The position numbers and the translations under genes were made by a program. The notes under the pieces are model-generated. The model was not told where the DNA came from. It ran no database searches and saw only the letters and a program-made list of their open reading frames with translations. Positions 16,520 through 26,449 of a stretch of 64,000 nt of DNA are shown here, piece after piece (positions within the stretch are counted from its first letter, which is position 1; every line of letters begins with the position of its first letter). The stretch spans positions 62,001-126,000 of the forward strand of contig CAXULW010000002.1 in NCBI GenBank assembly GCA_964252015.1. Direction: 5' to 3'. Origin of the DNA: CAXSBR01 sp964252015 (GTDB taxonomy: Bacteria; Actinomycetota; Actinomycetes; Mycobacteriales; Jatrophihabitantaceae).

Positions 16520-18180
16520 TGACCGACACCTGGGTCGGGGTCATCTTCATCGTCACGCTGATCGCCGCGTTGGTGCTGGTCCACAAACCGCTCGGCGATT
16601 ACATGGCCCGCGTCCTCGAGAGCAAGAAGCATCTGGCCGTGGAACAGGGCGTCTACAAGGTGGGCGGCATCGATCCCGACGCCGACCAGACCTGGAGCCG
16701 CTACCTGCGTTCAGTGCTGGCCTTCAGCGCGGTGTCGGTGCTGTTCCTGTACGCGTTCCTGCGTCTGCAGAACCACTTCGGTCACCCCTACGCGGTGCCG
16801 CAGATGAGCGGCTCGCAGTCCTGGAACACCGCCGCGAGTTTCGTGACCAACACGAACTGGCAGTCCTACTCCGGTGAGAACGCGCTGGGTTACATCGTGC
16901 AGATGGCCGGACTCGCGGTACAGAACTTCGCTTCCGCCGCCGTCGGCATCGCCGTCGCGATCGCCCTGGTTCGCTCGTTCGCCCGCAACCGCACCGACAA
17001 GCTGGGCAACTTCTGGGTCGATCTGACCCGCATCTGCTTCCGGATCCTGTTACCGATCTCGATCGTGTTCGCGATCGTCTTCGTCGGTGCCGGCATGATC
17101 CAGAACTTCCACGACTACCACACGATCACCACGATCGCCGGAGGTCAGCAGACCCTGCCGGGCGGCCCGTACGCGAGCCAGGAAGTCATCAAGGAGCTCG
17201 GCACGAACGGCGGCGGCACGTTCAACGCCAACTCCGCCTTCCCGTTCGAGAACCCAACCGCGTGGACGAACTGGCTCGAGATCTTCCTGCTGCTGTGCAT
17301 CTCCTTCTCCTTGCCCCGCACATTCGGCAAGATCGTCGGCGACAAGCGCCAGGGCAACGCCATCGTCGCCGTCATGGCCATCCTGGCCATCCTGTCCGCC
17401 GGGCTGGCCGTCGGCTTCCAGGCCGCGCACCACGGCACCGTGCCGACCGCGGTCAGCGGCGCTACGGAAGGGACCGAGCAACGCTTCGGGATACCCGATT
17501 CGGCGGTGTTCGCCTCCGCCACGACCCTGACCTCGACCGGCGCCGTGGACAGCTTCCACGACTCCTACACCAGCCTGGGCGGGGCCGTTCTGCTGGTCGA
17601 CATGATGCTGGGTGAGGTCGCCCCCGGTGGTACCGGCTCCGGCCTCTACGGAATTCTCATCCTCGCCGTCCTCTCGGTCTTCATCGCCGGCCTCATGGTC
17701 GGGCGAACCCCTGAGTATCTGGGCAAGAAGATCAGCGGACGGGAGGTGAAGTTCGCCTCCCTGTACCTGCTGACGACCCCGACCCTGGTCCTGGTCGGAG
17801 CCGCGACGGCGATGGCGTTCCCGCATGAACGGGCCTCGATGTTGAATACGGGCTCGCACGGCTTCTCCGAGGTGCTGTACGCCTTCACCTCGGCCGCGAA
17901 CAACAACGGCTCAGCCTTCGCCGGCATCTCGGTGAACACGACCTGGTACAACACCGCGCTCGGCATCGTGATGCTGCTCGGGCGATTCCTGCCGATCGTG
18001 TTCGTGCTGGGCCTGGCCGGGTCCTTGGCGAAACAACGTCCGGTGCCGGCCTCGGAAGGCACCCTGCCCACCCATCGGTTGCTGTTCGTCGGACTGTTGA
18101 CCGGTGTCACCTTGATCGTGGTCGCCCTGACCTACTTCCCTGCCCTTGCTCTCGGCCCGCTCGCGGAAGGTCTGCACTGA
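16519..18180 (+). CDS. kdpA: Potassium-transporting ATPase, potassium-binding subunit KdpA
   Basis: KdpA is the channel-like subunit of the high-affinity K+ pump KdpFABC and binds and conducts K+. The 553-residue protein has about ten transmembrane segments. All four pore loops look canonical: TNTNWQSY near residue 110, GTNGGGTFNANSA near 235, GGTGSGLYG near 370, and AANNNGSAF near 460. It overlaps kdpF and kdpB, so the subunits are translationally coupled. A divergent paralogue lies at 24777-26414. Confidence 0.97.
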   Translation: MTDTWVGVIFIVTLIAALVLVHKPLGDYMARVLESKKHLAVEQGVYKVGGIDPDADQTWSRYLRSVLAFSAVSVLFLYAFLRLQNHFGHPYAVPQMSGSQSWNTAASFVTNTNWQSYSGENALGYIVQMAGLAVQNFASAAVGIAVAIALVRSFARNRTDKLGNFWVDLTRICFRILLPISIVFAIVFVGAGMIQNFHDYHTITTIAGGQQTLPGGPYASQEVIKELGTNGGGTFNANSAFPFENPTAWTNWLEIFLLLCISFSLPRTFGKIVGDKRQGNAIVAVMAILAILSAGLAVGFQAAHHGTVPTAVSGATEGTEQRFGIPDSAVFASATTLTSTGAVDSFHDSYTSLGGAVLLVDMMLGEVAPGGTGSGLYGILILAVLSVFIAGLMVGRTPEYLGKKISGREVKFASLYLLTTPTLVLVGAATAMAFPHERASMLNTGSHGFSEVLYAFTSAANNNGSAFAGISVNTTWYNTALGIVMLLGRFLPIVFVLGLAGSLAKQRPVPASEGTLPTHRLLFVGLLTGVTLIVVALTYFPALALGPLAEGLH

Positions 18181-20360
18181 TGTCCACCACCACTATCGAT
18201 GCCCCGAGCGGCGCGCCGGAAAAGCCGGCCCCCGTTCAATCCGGTGAGCCCCACCGGGTCAGCGGGGGGCTGCTCGATCCCAAGATGCTGCTGACCTCCC
18301 TGCCGGGTGCGTTCGCCAAGCTCGATCCACGCACGCTGTGGAAGAACCCGGTCATGTTCATCGTCGAGGTCGGGTCGGTGTTCACCACCGTGCTGGCGAT
18401 CGACAAACCCACCACCTTCGCCTGGCTGATCACGGTGTGGCTGTGGCTCACGGTGCTGTTCGCCAACCTGGCCGAGGCGGTCGCCGAAGGCCGCGGCAAG
18501 GCCCAGGCCGACGCCTTGCGCCGGGCCAAGACCGACACCGTGGCCCGTCGCCTGGTCAACCGCGCCGAGTTCACCGGGGCGGAGGAATCCGTGCCCGCCC
18601 CGCAATTGCAGCAGGGTGATCGGGTCGTCTGCGAGGCCGGTGACATCATCCCCGGCGACGGGGACGTGATCGACGGCGTGGCCAGCGTCGACGAGTCCGC
18701 GATCACCGGTGAGAGTGCGCCGGTGATCCGCGAAAGCGGTGGCGACCGGTCCTCGGTCACTGGCGGCACGAAGGTGCTGTCGGACCGGATCGTCGTCGAG
18801 ATCACCCAGAAGCCCGGGGAGAGCTTCATCGACCGGATGATCGCCCTCGTCGAGGGGGCGAGCCGGCAGAAGACCCCGAACGAGATCGCGTTGAACATCC
18901 TGCTGGCTTCGTTGACCATCATCTTCTTGCTGGCCACCGCGACACTGCAGCCGATGGCCATCTTCGCCAAGGCGAACCAGCCCGGCATCCCGGACTCGGC
19001 CGCAATCACCTCCGACGGCGTGACCGGCATCGTCCTGGTCTCCCTGTTGGTGTGCATCATTCCGACCACGATCGGGGCGCTGCTGTCGGCGATCGGCATC
19101 GCCGGTATGGACCGCCTCGTGCAGCGCAACGTGCTGGCCATGAGCGGTCGCGCGGTGGAAGCCGCCGGCGACGTGAACACGCTCCTGCTCGACAAGACCG
19201 GCACCATCACCCTGGGTAACCGGCAGGCCAGCGAGTTCACCGCGGTCGGTGACGTCCCGGCGGCGCGCCTGGCCGAGGCGGCGCAGCTGTCCTCACTGGC
19301 CGACGAGACACCCGAAGGACGTTCGGTGGTCGAGCTGGCGGTCACCGCCTACGACCAGCCGGCCCGGGGCACTTCGGAACTCCCGCGGGCCGAGTGGGTG
19401 CCCTTCACCGCGCAGACCCGGATGAGCGGCGTCGACCTCGCCGCGGACGGGTCGGCACCGGCGCGGGAGGTCCGCAAGGGTGCGTCCGCAGCGGTGATGA
19501 CCTGGGTGAGCAACGGCGGTGGCTCCATCCCGCCCCAGACCGAGCAGATCGTCGACGCGATCAGCTCGGCCGGCGGGACACCGCTGCTGGTGGCCGAGCG
19601 AGTCTCGGGCCAGCAGCCGGCCGTGCTGGGGGTCATCCACCTCAAGGACATCGTCAAGCCCGGCATGGCGGCCCGGTTCGCCGAACTGCGCCAGATGGGC
19701 ATCCGCACGGTGATGATCACCGGTGACAACCCCTTGACGGCCAAGGCGATCGCCGCCGAAGCCGGGGTCGACGACTTCCTGGCCGAGGCCAAGCCCGAAG
19801 ACAAGATGGCGCTGATCAAGCGCGAACAGGAAGGCGGCAAGCTCGTCGCGATGACCGGCGACGGCACCAACGACGCCCCCGCCCTGGCCCAGGCTGACGT
19901 GGGCGTGGCCATGAACTCAGGCACGTCGGCGGCCAAGGAAGCCGGCAACATGGTCGATCTCGATTCCGACCCGACCAAGTTGATCGAGATCGTCGAGATC
20001 GGCAAACAGCTGCTGATCACCCGTGGCTCGTTGACGACGTTCTCCATCGCCAATGACGTGGCCAAGTTCTTCGCGATCATCCCGGCCATGTTCGCCGCGG
20101 TGTATCCCGGTCTGGACAAATTGAACATCATGCGGCTGCACTCGCCGCAATCGGCGATCCTGTCCGCGGTCATCTTCAACGCGCTGATCATCGTTGCGCT
20201 GATCCCGTTGGCCCTGCGCGGGGTCCGCTACACCCCGTCCAGCGCGAGCGCGATGCTGCGCCGAAACATCTACATCTACGGCGTAGGCGGCATCATCGTG
20301 CCGTTCGCCGGCATCAAAATCATCGACCTCATCATCCAATTCATCCCTGGGATCCGGTAA
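18180..20360 (+). CDS. kdpB: Potassium-transporting P-type ATPase subunit KdpB
   Basis: KdpB is the catalytic subunit that hydrolyses ATP through an aspartyl-phosphate. The 726-residue protein shows the phosphorylation motif LLLDKTGTITLGN, the actuator TGES motif (AITGESAPVI, with the serine that is an inhibitory phosphorylation site in E. coli), the nucleotide region, and the hinge MTGDGTNDAPALAQADVG. The start ATG overlaps the kdpA stop. kdpC follows after five bases. Confidence 0.97.
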   Translation: MSTTTIDAPSGAPEKPAPVQSGEPHRVSGGLLDPKMLLTSLPGAFAKLDPRTLWKNPVMFIVEVGSVFTTVLAIDKPTTFAWLITVWLWLTVLFANLAEAVAEGRGKAQADALRRAKTDTVARRLVNRAEFTGAEESVPAPQLQQGDRVVCEAGDIIPGDGDVIDGVASVDESAITGESAPVIRESGGDRSSVTGGTKVLSDRIVVEITQKPGESFIDRMIALVEGASRQKTPNEIALNILLASLTIIFLLATATLQPMAIFAKANQPGIPDSAAITSDGVTGIVLVSLLVCIIPTTIGALLSAIGIAGMDRLVQRNVLAMSGRAVEAAGDVNTLLLDKTGTITLGNRQASEFTAVGDVPAARLAEAAQLSSLADETPEGRSVVELAVTAYDQPARGTSELPRAEWVPFTAQTRMSGVDLAADGSAPAREVRKGASAAVMTWVSNGGGSIPPQTEQIVDAISSAGGTPLLVAERVSGQQPAVLGVIHLKDIVKPGMAARFAELRQMGIRTVMITGDNPLTAKAIAAEAGVDDFLAEAKPEDKMALIKREQEGGKLVAMTGDGTNDAPALAQADVGVAMNSGTSAAKEAGNMVDLDSDPTKLIEIVEIGKQLLITRGSLTTFSIANDVAKFFAIIPAMFAAVYPGLDKLNIMRLHSPQSAILSAVIFNALIIVALIPLALRGVRYTPSSASAMLRRNIYIYGVGGIIVPFAGIKIIDLIIQFIPGIR

Positions 20361-20365
20361 CCGCC

Positions 20366-21265
20366 ATGCGCTCAGTCCTCAGTTCCCTGCGTCAGTTCTC
20401 CGCCGCGTTGCGGATCCTGCTGGCCTTCACCGTCGTGTTCGGCATCATCTATCCACTCGCCATCACGGCGGTCGCCCAGGTGCCTGGGCTCAAGCACCGC
20501 GCCGACGGCTCGGTGATCTCGCGCAACGGCAAGGTCGTCGGCTCCACGCTGCTGGGTCAGAACTTCACCGACGCCAAGGGCAACGCGCTGCCGCAGTACT
20601 TCCAGTCCCGGCCCTCCGCCGCCGGCAAGACCGGATACGACCCGACCGCGTCCTCGGCCAGCAACCTCGGACCCGAGTCGATCGTCGACACCCTGCCCGA
20701 TCCGTCGGTCAAGGACGACGCCGGCACGCAGAGCCTGCTCACCCTGGTCTGCAGCCGCAGCCTGGCGATCGGCACGCTCGACGGGGTCAGCGGTGCCCGG
20801 CCGTACTGCACCTCCGACGGGCATGGAGCCGTGCTCGCGGTCTTCTGGTCCGGGCCCGGCTACCACGGAAAGGTGACCCGGGTCGTCAGCCTGAACCAGA
20901 GCGCACCGGCCAAACCGTTCATCGCCACCTACCACGGCGTGACGGTGGAGCTGGCCAAGTTCGGGCAGGACTATTCGCGCGGACAGGTCGTGCCGATCCG
21001 CGGGAACGCACCGGCCAAGCCGGCCGTTCCCGCCGATGCGGTGACCGCTTCCGGTTCCGGTCTCGATCCGGAGATCAGCCCCGCCTACGCGAAGATTCAG
21101 GAAGCGGTGGTGGCCAAGACCCGCGGAATCACCGTGGCCCAGGTCGCCGCCCTGGTGTCGAAGTACACCGCGGGCCGGGACCTGGGTTTCCTGGGCGAGG
21201 CCAAGGTCAACGTCCTACGGCTCAACCTCGCGCTGGACGCCGCGTATCCATTCAAGAGCAAGTGA
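20366..21265 (+). CDS. kdpC: Potassium-transporting ATPase subunit KdpC, enlarged
   Basis: KdpC is a single-pass subunit that helps assemble KdpA with KdpB and supports ATP binding. The N-terminal helix lies at about residues 14-38. Conserved blocks are GSTLLGQNF, SRPSAAG..YDPTASSASNLGP and VPADAVTASGSGLDPEISPAYA. At 299 residues it is about 100 longer than the E. coli protein. The extra material lies between residues 104 and 220 and contains two cysteines (LVCSRS and PYCTSDG) that could form an exterior disulphide. The block is in frame and shows no sign of decay. Confidence 0.93.
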   Translation: MRSVLSSLRQFSAALRILLAFTVVFGIIYPLAITAVAQVPGLKHRADGSVISRNGKVVGSTLLGQNFTDAKGNALPQYFQSRPSAAGKTGYDPTASSASNLGPESIVDTLPDPSVKDDAGTQSLLTLVCSRSLAIGTLDGVSGARPYCTSDGHGAVLAVFWSGPGYHGKVTRVVSLNQSAPAKPFIATYHGVTVELAKFGQDYSRGQVVPIRGNAPAKPAVPADAVTASGSGLDPEISPAYAKIQEAVVAKTRGITVAQVAALVSKYTAGRDLGFLGEAKVNVLRLNLALDAAYPFKSK

Positions 21266-21450
21266 CCTGTCCCGGATGACCACCCGGATCGCGGCGCCGA
21301 GGTAGACGCCATGACCGTGCTCCCCGCACTCCGCCATCGCTGCGGACCTGCACCCCACGAAAGCGCATGGAAAGAGCTGCGCTTCCGCGGGGGCCCCACA
21401 GTTCCTCGCTCGTTGGGGCTCGCTGCGATCCTCACGCTGGCGGACCGCTC

Positions 21451-24066
21451 GTGACCGAGCGAGGCCAACTGCGTGTTTACCTCGGCGCCGCGCCGGGTGT
21501 CGGCAAGACCTACGCCATGCTCGATGAGGGGCATCGGCGTGCCCAACGCGGCACCGATGTCGTGGTTGCGTTCGTGGAGACACACGCCCGCCCCCACACC
21601 GCCGAGAAGCTCGGCGACCTCGAGGTCCTGCCCCGCCAGACCGTCGCCTACCGCGGCGCCGAGTTCGAGGAGATGAACCTGGCCGCCGTCCTGGCCCGCG
21701 CGCCGGAAGTCGCGCTGGTGGACGAACTCGCCCACACCAACATTCCCGGCACCGAAAACGCCAAACGCTGGCAGGACATCGAAGCCCTCCTCGAGGCCGG
21801 CATCGACGTCATCTCGACCGTCAACGTGCAACATCTGGAATCCCTGAACGACGTGGTCGAGGCCATCACCGGTGTTCCCCAACGGGAAACTGTTCCCGAC
21901 TCGGTCGTCCGAGCCGCCGATCAGGTCGAGCTCGTCGACATGACGCCGGAGGCCCTGCGTCGGCGGATGGCGCACGGCAACATCTACCAGGCCGACAAGG
22001 TCGACGCTGCCCTGGGCAACTATTTTCGCCCCGGGAACCTCAGCGCGTTGCGCGAACTGGCCCTGTTGTGGTTGGCCGACAGTGTCGACGAAGGCATTCA
22101 GCGCTACCGCGAGACCCACGGCATCGCATCGACCTGGGAAACCCGCGAACGGGTGGTCGTCGCTCTGACGGGCGGCCCTGAGGGTGACGTCCTCATCCGC
22201 CGTGGCGCCCGGATCGCGGCCCGCGCCACCGGCGGTGACCTGCTTGCGCTGCACATCGCCCGAAGCGACGGCCTGTCCGGGTCCAGCGTCGCCGAGCTCG
22301 CCTCGCAGCGCGTGCTGGTCGAATCACTGGGTGGCAGCTACCACTCCATCGCCGGCGACGACATCCCGTCGGCCGTACTGAAGTTCGCGCAAGCCAACAA
22401 CGCGACCCAGATCGTGATCGGCGCCAGCCGACGTAACCCGGTCATCGCGGCACTCACCGGCCCCGGCACGGGCATGACGATCACCCGTACCTCCGGCACG
22501 ATCGACGTGCACGTCGTCAGCCACGACTACATCGGCAAGGGACGGGTGCTCCCGCGGTTGGGCCGCGGGCTCACCCCCGGCCGCAGGCTCGCCGCCCTGA
22601 TCGTGGCCGTCATCATGCTGGCGCTACTCGTACCGATCTGTGCCGCCCTGCGCGCGGAGATCTCGCTGGCCAGCGACATGCTGCTTTTCCTGCTGGCCGT
22701 CGTCATCGTCAGCCTCATCGGCGGCATCTACCCCGCCCTCGCCACCGCGATCGTCGCCAGCCTGCTCATCAACTACTACTTCGTCCCGCCGATCCACGCC
22801 TTCACCATCTCCCAGCCCGAGAACTTGTTGGCGCTGATCGTGTTCCTGGTCATTGCCTCCCTGGTATCACGGGTGGTCGACGTCGCTGCGCGTCGGAACA
22901 CCGAAGCGGCCCGCTCCAACGCCGAAGCCGAAACGCTGTCCACGCTCGCCGGCAGCTTGCTCCGCGGTGAGCAGGCGCTCCCGGCCCTGTTGGAACGCGT
23001 CCGGGAAACGTTCGCCGTCGACAGCGTCACCCTGCTGCGGCGCGATACGCAGGCGCCGGCCAGCTCGGGCGCGACCCCGTCGGGACCCACGTCGTCCGGG
23101 CTGCGCGGAACGTGGTCCTGCATCGGCAGCGTCGGTGACGACCCCTGTCTTCGACCCGAGGACGGTGACACCGAGGTGCCGGTTGGTGAGGCGCTGGTAC
23201 TCGTCCTGCGGGGTCGCCGCCTGGCCACGGAGGACCAGCGGATGCTGGCCGCGTTCGCCAGTCAGGTCGCGGTGGCCTACCAGCAGCGCCGCCTGGCCGA
23301 GGCGGCCGAGGCCGCGGTTCCGGTCGTCGCCGCCGACCGCATGCGGACCGCCCTGCTCAACGCCGTCAGTCATGACCTGCGCACCCCGCTCGCCTCAGCC
23401 AAAGCCGCCGTGTCCAGTCTTCGTGCCCGCGATGTGCTGTGGAACGAGGACGACCAGCAAGAGCTCCTCACCAACGCTGAGGCGGCGCTGGACAAACTCA
23501 CCGAGCTGGTCACCAACCTGCTCGACCTGTCCCGGCTGGAAAGCGGTGTCCTCAACGTCGCCGCCAGTGAAATCGCGCTCGACGACGTGGTCAACCAAGC
23601 GCTGAAGTACATCGACTCTGACGGCAACGTCGAACTCGACGTACCCGCCAGCCTGCCCGAGGTCATCGCCGATGCCGGCCTGCTGGAACGGGTGATCGCC
23701 AACCTGGTGGAGAACGCGATCCGTTACAGCCCCGAGGGCGAACGGGTGCGGCTGTCGGCCAGCACGCACGGTGACACCGTGGAGCTGCGCATCGTCGACC
23801 GCGGCCCCGGCATACCCGCAAAGAAACGCGAAGGCGCGTTTGCTCCCTTCCAGCGCAAGGACGACCGCCCCGCCCACAACGGCGCTGGTCTCGGCTTGGG
23901 CTTGGCCATCGCCCGCGGGTTCATGGTGGCCATGAACGGCACCCTCAGCTTGGACGACACCCCCGGCGGCGGCCTGACCGCAGTAGTCGCGCTGCCCAGA
24001 GTCCCCGGCGGGGCGCCGATCACATCCGCCGAGACCGACCGGGTGCTCCGCGAGCCGATCCAATGA
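21451..24066 (+). CDS. kdpD: Potassium sensor histidine kinase KdpD
   Basis: KdpD senses potassium limitation or turgor and phosphorylates KdpE. The 871-residue protein has an N-terminal KdpD domain with Walker A (GAAPGVGKTYAML) and Walker B-like VALVDELAHTNIPG, then a Usp-like domain and four transmembrane segments (about residues 370-475). A GAF-like region, a HisKA motif with its histidine (AVSHDLRTPLASAK) and the ATPase boxes (NLVENAIRYSP, DRGPGIP, GLGLGLAIA) follow. GTG at 21451 gives the normal N-terminus VTERGQLRVYLGAAPG; the frame is open back to 21367. A 185-bp gap after kdpC leaves room for a separate promoter. Confidence 0.96.
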   Translation: MTERGQLRVYLGAAPGVGKTYAMLDEGHRRAQRGTDVVVAFVETHARPHTAEKLGDLEVLPRQTVAYRGAEFEEMNLAAVLARAPEVALVDELAHTNIPGTENAKRWQDIEALLEAGIDVISTVNVQHLESLNDVVEAITGVPQRETVPDSVVRAADQVELVDMTPEALRRRMAHGNIYQADKVDAALGNYFRPGNLSALRELALLWLADSVDEGIQRYRETHGIASTWETRERVVVALTGGPEGDVLIRRGARIAARATGGDLLALHIARSDGLSGSSVAELASQRVLVESLGGSYHSIAGDDIPSAVLKFAQANNATQIVIGASRRNPVIAALTGPGTGMTITRTSGTIDVHVVSHDYIGKGRVLPRLGRGLTPGRRLAALIVAVIMLALLVPICAALRAEISLASDMLLFLLAVVIVSLIGGIYPALATAIVASLLINYYFVPPIHAFTISQPENLLALIVFLVIASLVSRVVDVAARRNTEAARSNAEAETLSTLAGSLLRGEQALPALLERVRETFAVDSVTLLRRDTQAPASSGATPSGPTSSGLRGTWSCIGSVGDDPCLRPEDGDTEVPVGEALVLVLRGRRLATEDQRMLAAFASQVAVAYQQRRLAEAAEAAVPVVAADRMRTALLNAVSHDLRTPLASAKAAVSSLRARDVLWNEDDQQELLTNAEAALDKLTELVTNLLDLSRLESGVLNVAASEIALDDVVNQALKYIDSDGNVELDVPASLPEVIADAGLLERVIANLVENAIRYSPEGERVRLSASTHGDTVELRIVDRGPGIPAKKREGAFAPFQRKDDRPAHNGAGLGLGLAIARGFMVAMNGTLSLDDTPGGGLTAVVALPRVPGGAPITSAETDRVLREPIQ

Positions 24067-24752
24067 TCCACATTCTGGCCGTAGACGATGAGCCCCCACT
24101 CCTACGGGCTCTCGTGCTCAACCTGACCAACCGCGGCTACAGCGTCAGCACCGCCGATTCCGGCGAAACCGCCATCAGCCAAGCGGTAGCCACGAGCCCC
24201 GACCTGATGATCCTCGACCTCGGCCTGCCCGACATCGACGGACTCGACGTGATCACGCACATTCGTCGACTGCTACCCGACCTGCCCATCGTCGTTCTCT
24301 CGGCCCGCACCGGGAGCACGGACAAGGTCACCGCGCTCGACCTGGGGGCCGTCGACTACCTGACCAAGCCATTCAGCATGGACGAGCTCCTGGCCCGCCT
24401 GCGCGCCGCGGCCCGCCGGGCGGTCACCGCCCATCCGAACAGCCCGATCAGATTGGGCGCGGTCAGCATCGACCTGGCCGCCCGCCTCATCCGCCCGGCC
24501 GGTGGCTCGCCCGCGGAGCTGATCCACCTCACCCCCACCGAGTGGCGCATGTTGGAAGTTCTCCTCGGCAACCCCAACTCCCTCGTCACCACCCGGGAAC
24601 TCCTCACCGCGATGCGCGGACATCCGGACCACACCGAACGCAGCTACCTGCGCATCTACATGCAGCAACTGCGCCGCAAACTCGAACCGGACCCCGCCCG
24701 CCCACGCCATCTCCTCACCGAACCCGGCGTGGGTTACCGGTACATCCCCTAA
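24063..24752 (+). CDS. kdpE: Response regulator KdpE (OmpR family)
   Basis: KdpE is the DNA-binding activator of the kdp operon. The 229-residue protein has a receiver domain with the acidic pair DDE near residue 8, the phospho-acceptor in LMILDLGLPDIDG, a threonine in VVLSARTG, and the lysine of LTKPF. The C-terminal winged helix carries HLTPTEWRMLEVLL and ERSYLRIYMQQLRRKLE. Its start overlaps the kdpD stop (ATGA). The likely target is the repeat region at 16206-16246. Confidence 0.96.
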   Translation: MIHILAVDDEPPLLRALVLNLTNRGYSVSTADSGETAISQAVATSPDLMILDLGLPDIDGLDVITHIRRLLPDLPIVVLSARTGSTDKVTALDLGAVDYLTKPFSMDELLARLRAAARRAVTAHPNSPIRLGAVSIDLAARLIRPAGGSPAELIHLTPTEWRMLEVLLGNPNSLVTTRELLTAMRGHPDHTERSYLRIYMQQLRRKLEPDPARPRHLLTEPGVGYRYIP

Positions 24753-24776
24753 CCGCTCTCCCCAGCGAAGGTTCTC

Positions 24777-26414
24777 ATGCTCACCGTCGTAATCGTGCTC
24801 GGCCTGCTGGCCGCGGTGCACGTGCCACTCGGCGATTACATCGCCCGGGTGTACACGACGCCGCAGCATTGGCGGGTGGAGCGCGTCTTCTATCGAGTCG
24901 GTGGCATCGACCCCGACGCCGACCAACGATGGCCGGTGTATCTGCGATCGCTGCTCATCTTCAGCGGCGCCGGCATCGGCACGCTGTACCTGTTGCTGCG
25001 ACTGCAGGCCCACCTGCCCTATTCCCTCGGCCACGCCGGAATGCCGCCGGCCTTGGCGTTCAATACCGCCGTCAGCTTCACGACGAATACCAGCTGGCAG
25101 TCCTACGCCGGCGAATCGACCCTGGGTCACCTCGCGCTGGCCACGGGACTCGGCGTGCAGGGCTTTCTTTCTGCCGCCGTCGGCATAGCTGCTGCGATCG
25201 CACTGGTGCGCGGCCTGTCCCGACGAAACACCGATCGTGTCGGCAACTTCTGGGTCGATGTCACGCGCAGCTGCACCCGTCTCATCCTGCCGATGGCCTT
25301 GCTCAGCGGGCTCATTCTGCTCGCCTTGGGCGTCATCCAGAACTGGCACAACGCGCATACGTTCACGACCATCGCGGGCGGATCCCAGACCCTGCTGGGC
25401 GGTCCGGTCGCGAGCTGGGAGCCGATCAAGCTGCTGACCGGCGACGGCGGGGGTGCCTTCAACGCCAACAGCGCGCACCCGTTCGAGAACCCGTCCGCGC
25501 TGAGCAACATCTTCGAGATCTTCCTGATGTTCGTGATCCCCTCGGCCTTCCCGCGGGCGTACGGACGGATGGTCGGCGACCGCCGCCAAGGCTGGGCGCT
25601 GGCCGCCGCCGCGGCCGTGCTCCTCGTGCTGAGCATCAGCGCCGGTTCGCTGGCCCAGAGCGGTCAGCACGGCACGGTCCCGGTCGCCGTCGGCGCATCG
25701 GTCGAAGGAACCGAGGTGCGCAACGGGGTCGCCGCATCGGCGTTGTTCGGAGTAGCTGCGACGGCCAGCGCCGACGGCGCCGCCGACGCCAGCTACGACT
25801 CGTTCACCGGGTTCGGCGGGGGCGTACTCATGGCGAACATGATGCTGGGCGAGATCAGCCCCGGTGGCGCCGGCAGTGGGCTCTACGCGCTATTGGTGTT
25901 CACCCTGCTCGCCGTCTTCCTGGGTGGTCTGATGATCGGGCGAACACCCGAGTATCTCGGTAAACGCGTACAGAAACGGGAGATGACGTTCGTCGCCCTG
26001 TACACGCTGACCATGCCCGCAACCCTGCTCGTCGGCGCCGCCCTGGCGATCGGAACCGCCAGCGGGCGATCCAGCCTGTTGAATACCGGCGCCCACGGAA
26101 TGTCCGAGGCGCTCTACGCCATCACGTCCGCCGCCAACAGCAACGGCAGTGCGTTCGCGGGCCTGAACGCCAACACCACCTTCTTCAACACGTTGCTGGG
26201 CGTCGTCATGCTCATCGGCCGGTATCTGCCCATCGTGTTCGTACTGGCCTTGGCCGGCGCGTTCGCGAATCAGAAGACCCGTCCGGAAACGGACGGCACA
26301 CTGAAGACCCACACCCCGCTGTTCGTCGCCATGCTCGTCGGCGTCGCCATCCTCATGTCGCTGCTTTCCTTCGTCGCCGCGCTCGGCCTCGGCCCGCTGG
26401 CCGAAGCCCTCTGA
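24777..26414 (+). CDS. kdpA: Second, divergent KdpA paralogue without kdpB/kdpC partner
   Basis: The 545-residue protein aligns with KdpA along its whole length, including the N-terminal HVPLGDYIARV block, VGGIDPDADQRWPVYLRSLL, and about ten membrane segments. The pore loops differ from the first copy: TNTSWQSY instead of TNTNWQSY, GDGGGAFNANSA instead of GTNGGGTFNANSA, and AANSNGSAF instead of AANNNGSAF. No kdpB or kdpC follows. It begins 24 bp after kdpE, so it is probably co-transcribed. It may replace KdpA1 in the pump, work as a channel-like permease, or be non-transporting; sequence alone does not decide. Confidence 0.9.
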   Translation: MLTVVIVLGLLAAVHVPLGDYIARVYTTPQHWRVERVFYRVGGIDPDADQRWPVYLRSLLIFSGAGIGTLYLLLRLQAHLPYSLGHAGMPPALAFNTAVSFTTNTSWQSYAGESTLGHLALATGLGVQGFLSAAVGIAAAIALVRGLSRRNTDRVGNFWVDVTRSCTRLILPMALLSGLILLALGVIQNWHNAHTFTTIAGGSQTLLGGPVASWEPIKLLTGDGGGAFNANSAHPFENPSALSNIFEIFLMFVIPSAFPRAYGRMVGDRRQGWALAAAAAVLLVLSISAGSLAQSGQHGTVPVAVGASVEGTEVRNGVAASALFGVAATASADGAADASYDSFTGFGGGVLMANMMLGEISPGGAGSGLYALLVFTLLAVFLGGLMIGRTPEYLGKRVQKREMTFVALYTLTMPATLLVGAALAIGTASGRSSLLNTGAHGMSEALYAITSAANSNGSAFAGLNANTTFFNTLLGVVMLIGRYLPIVFVLALAGAFANQKTRPETDGTLKTHTPLFVAMLVGVAILMSLLSFVAALGLGPLAEAL

Positions 26415-26449
26415 CCACACCACGCAGTGCCGAGTCGGGAGGTGGGTAG

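Noticed and set aside
21266..21450. Possible separate gene or N-terminal extension between kdpC and kdpD
   Set aside because: The upstream ATG at 21367 adds 28 residues unlike any KdpD N-terminus; the conserved start fits GTG 21451.
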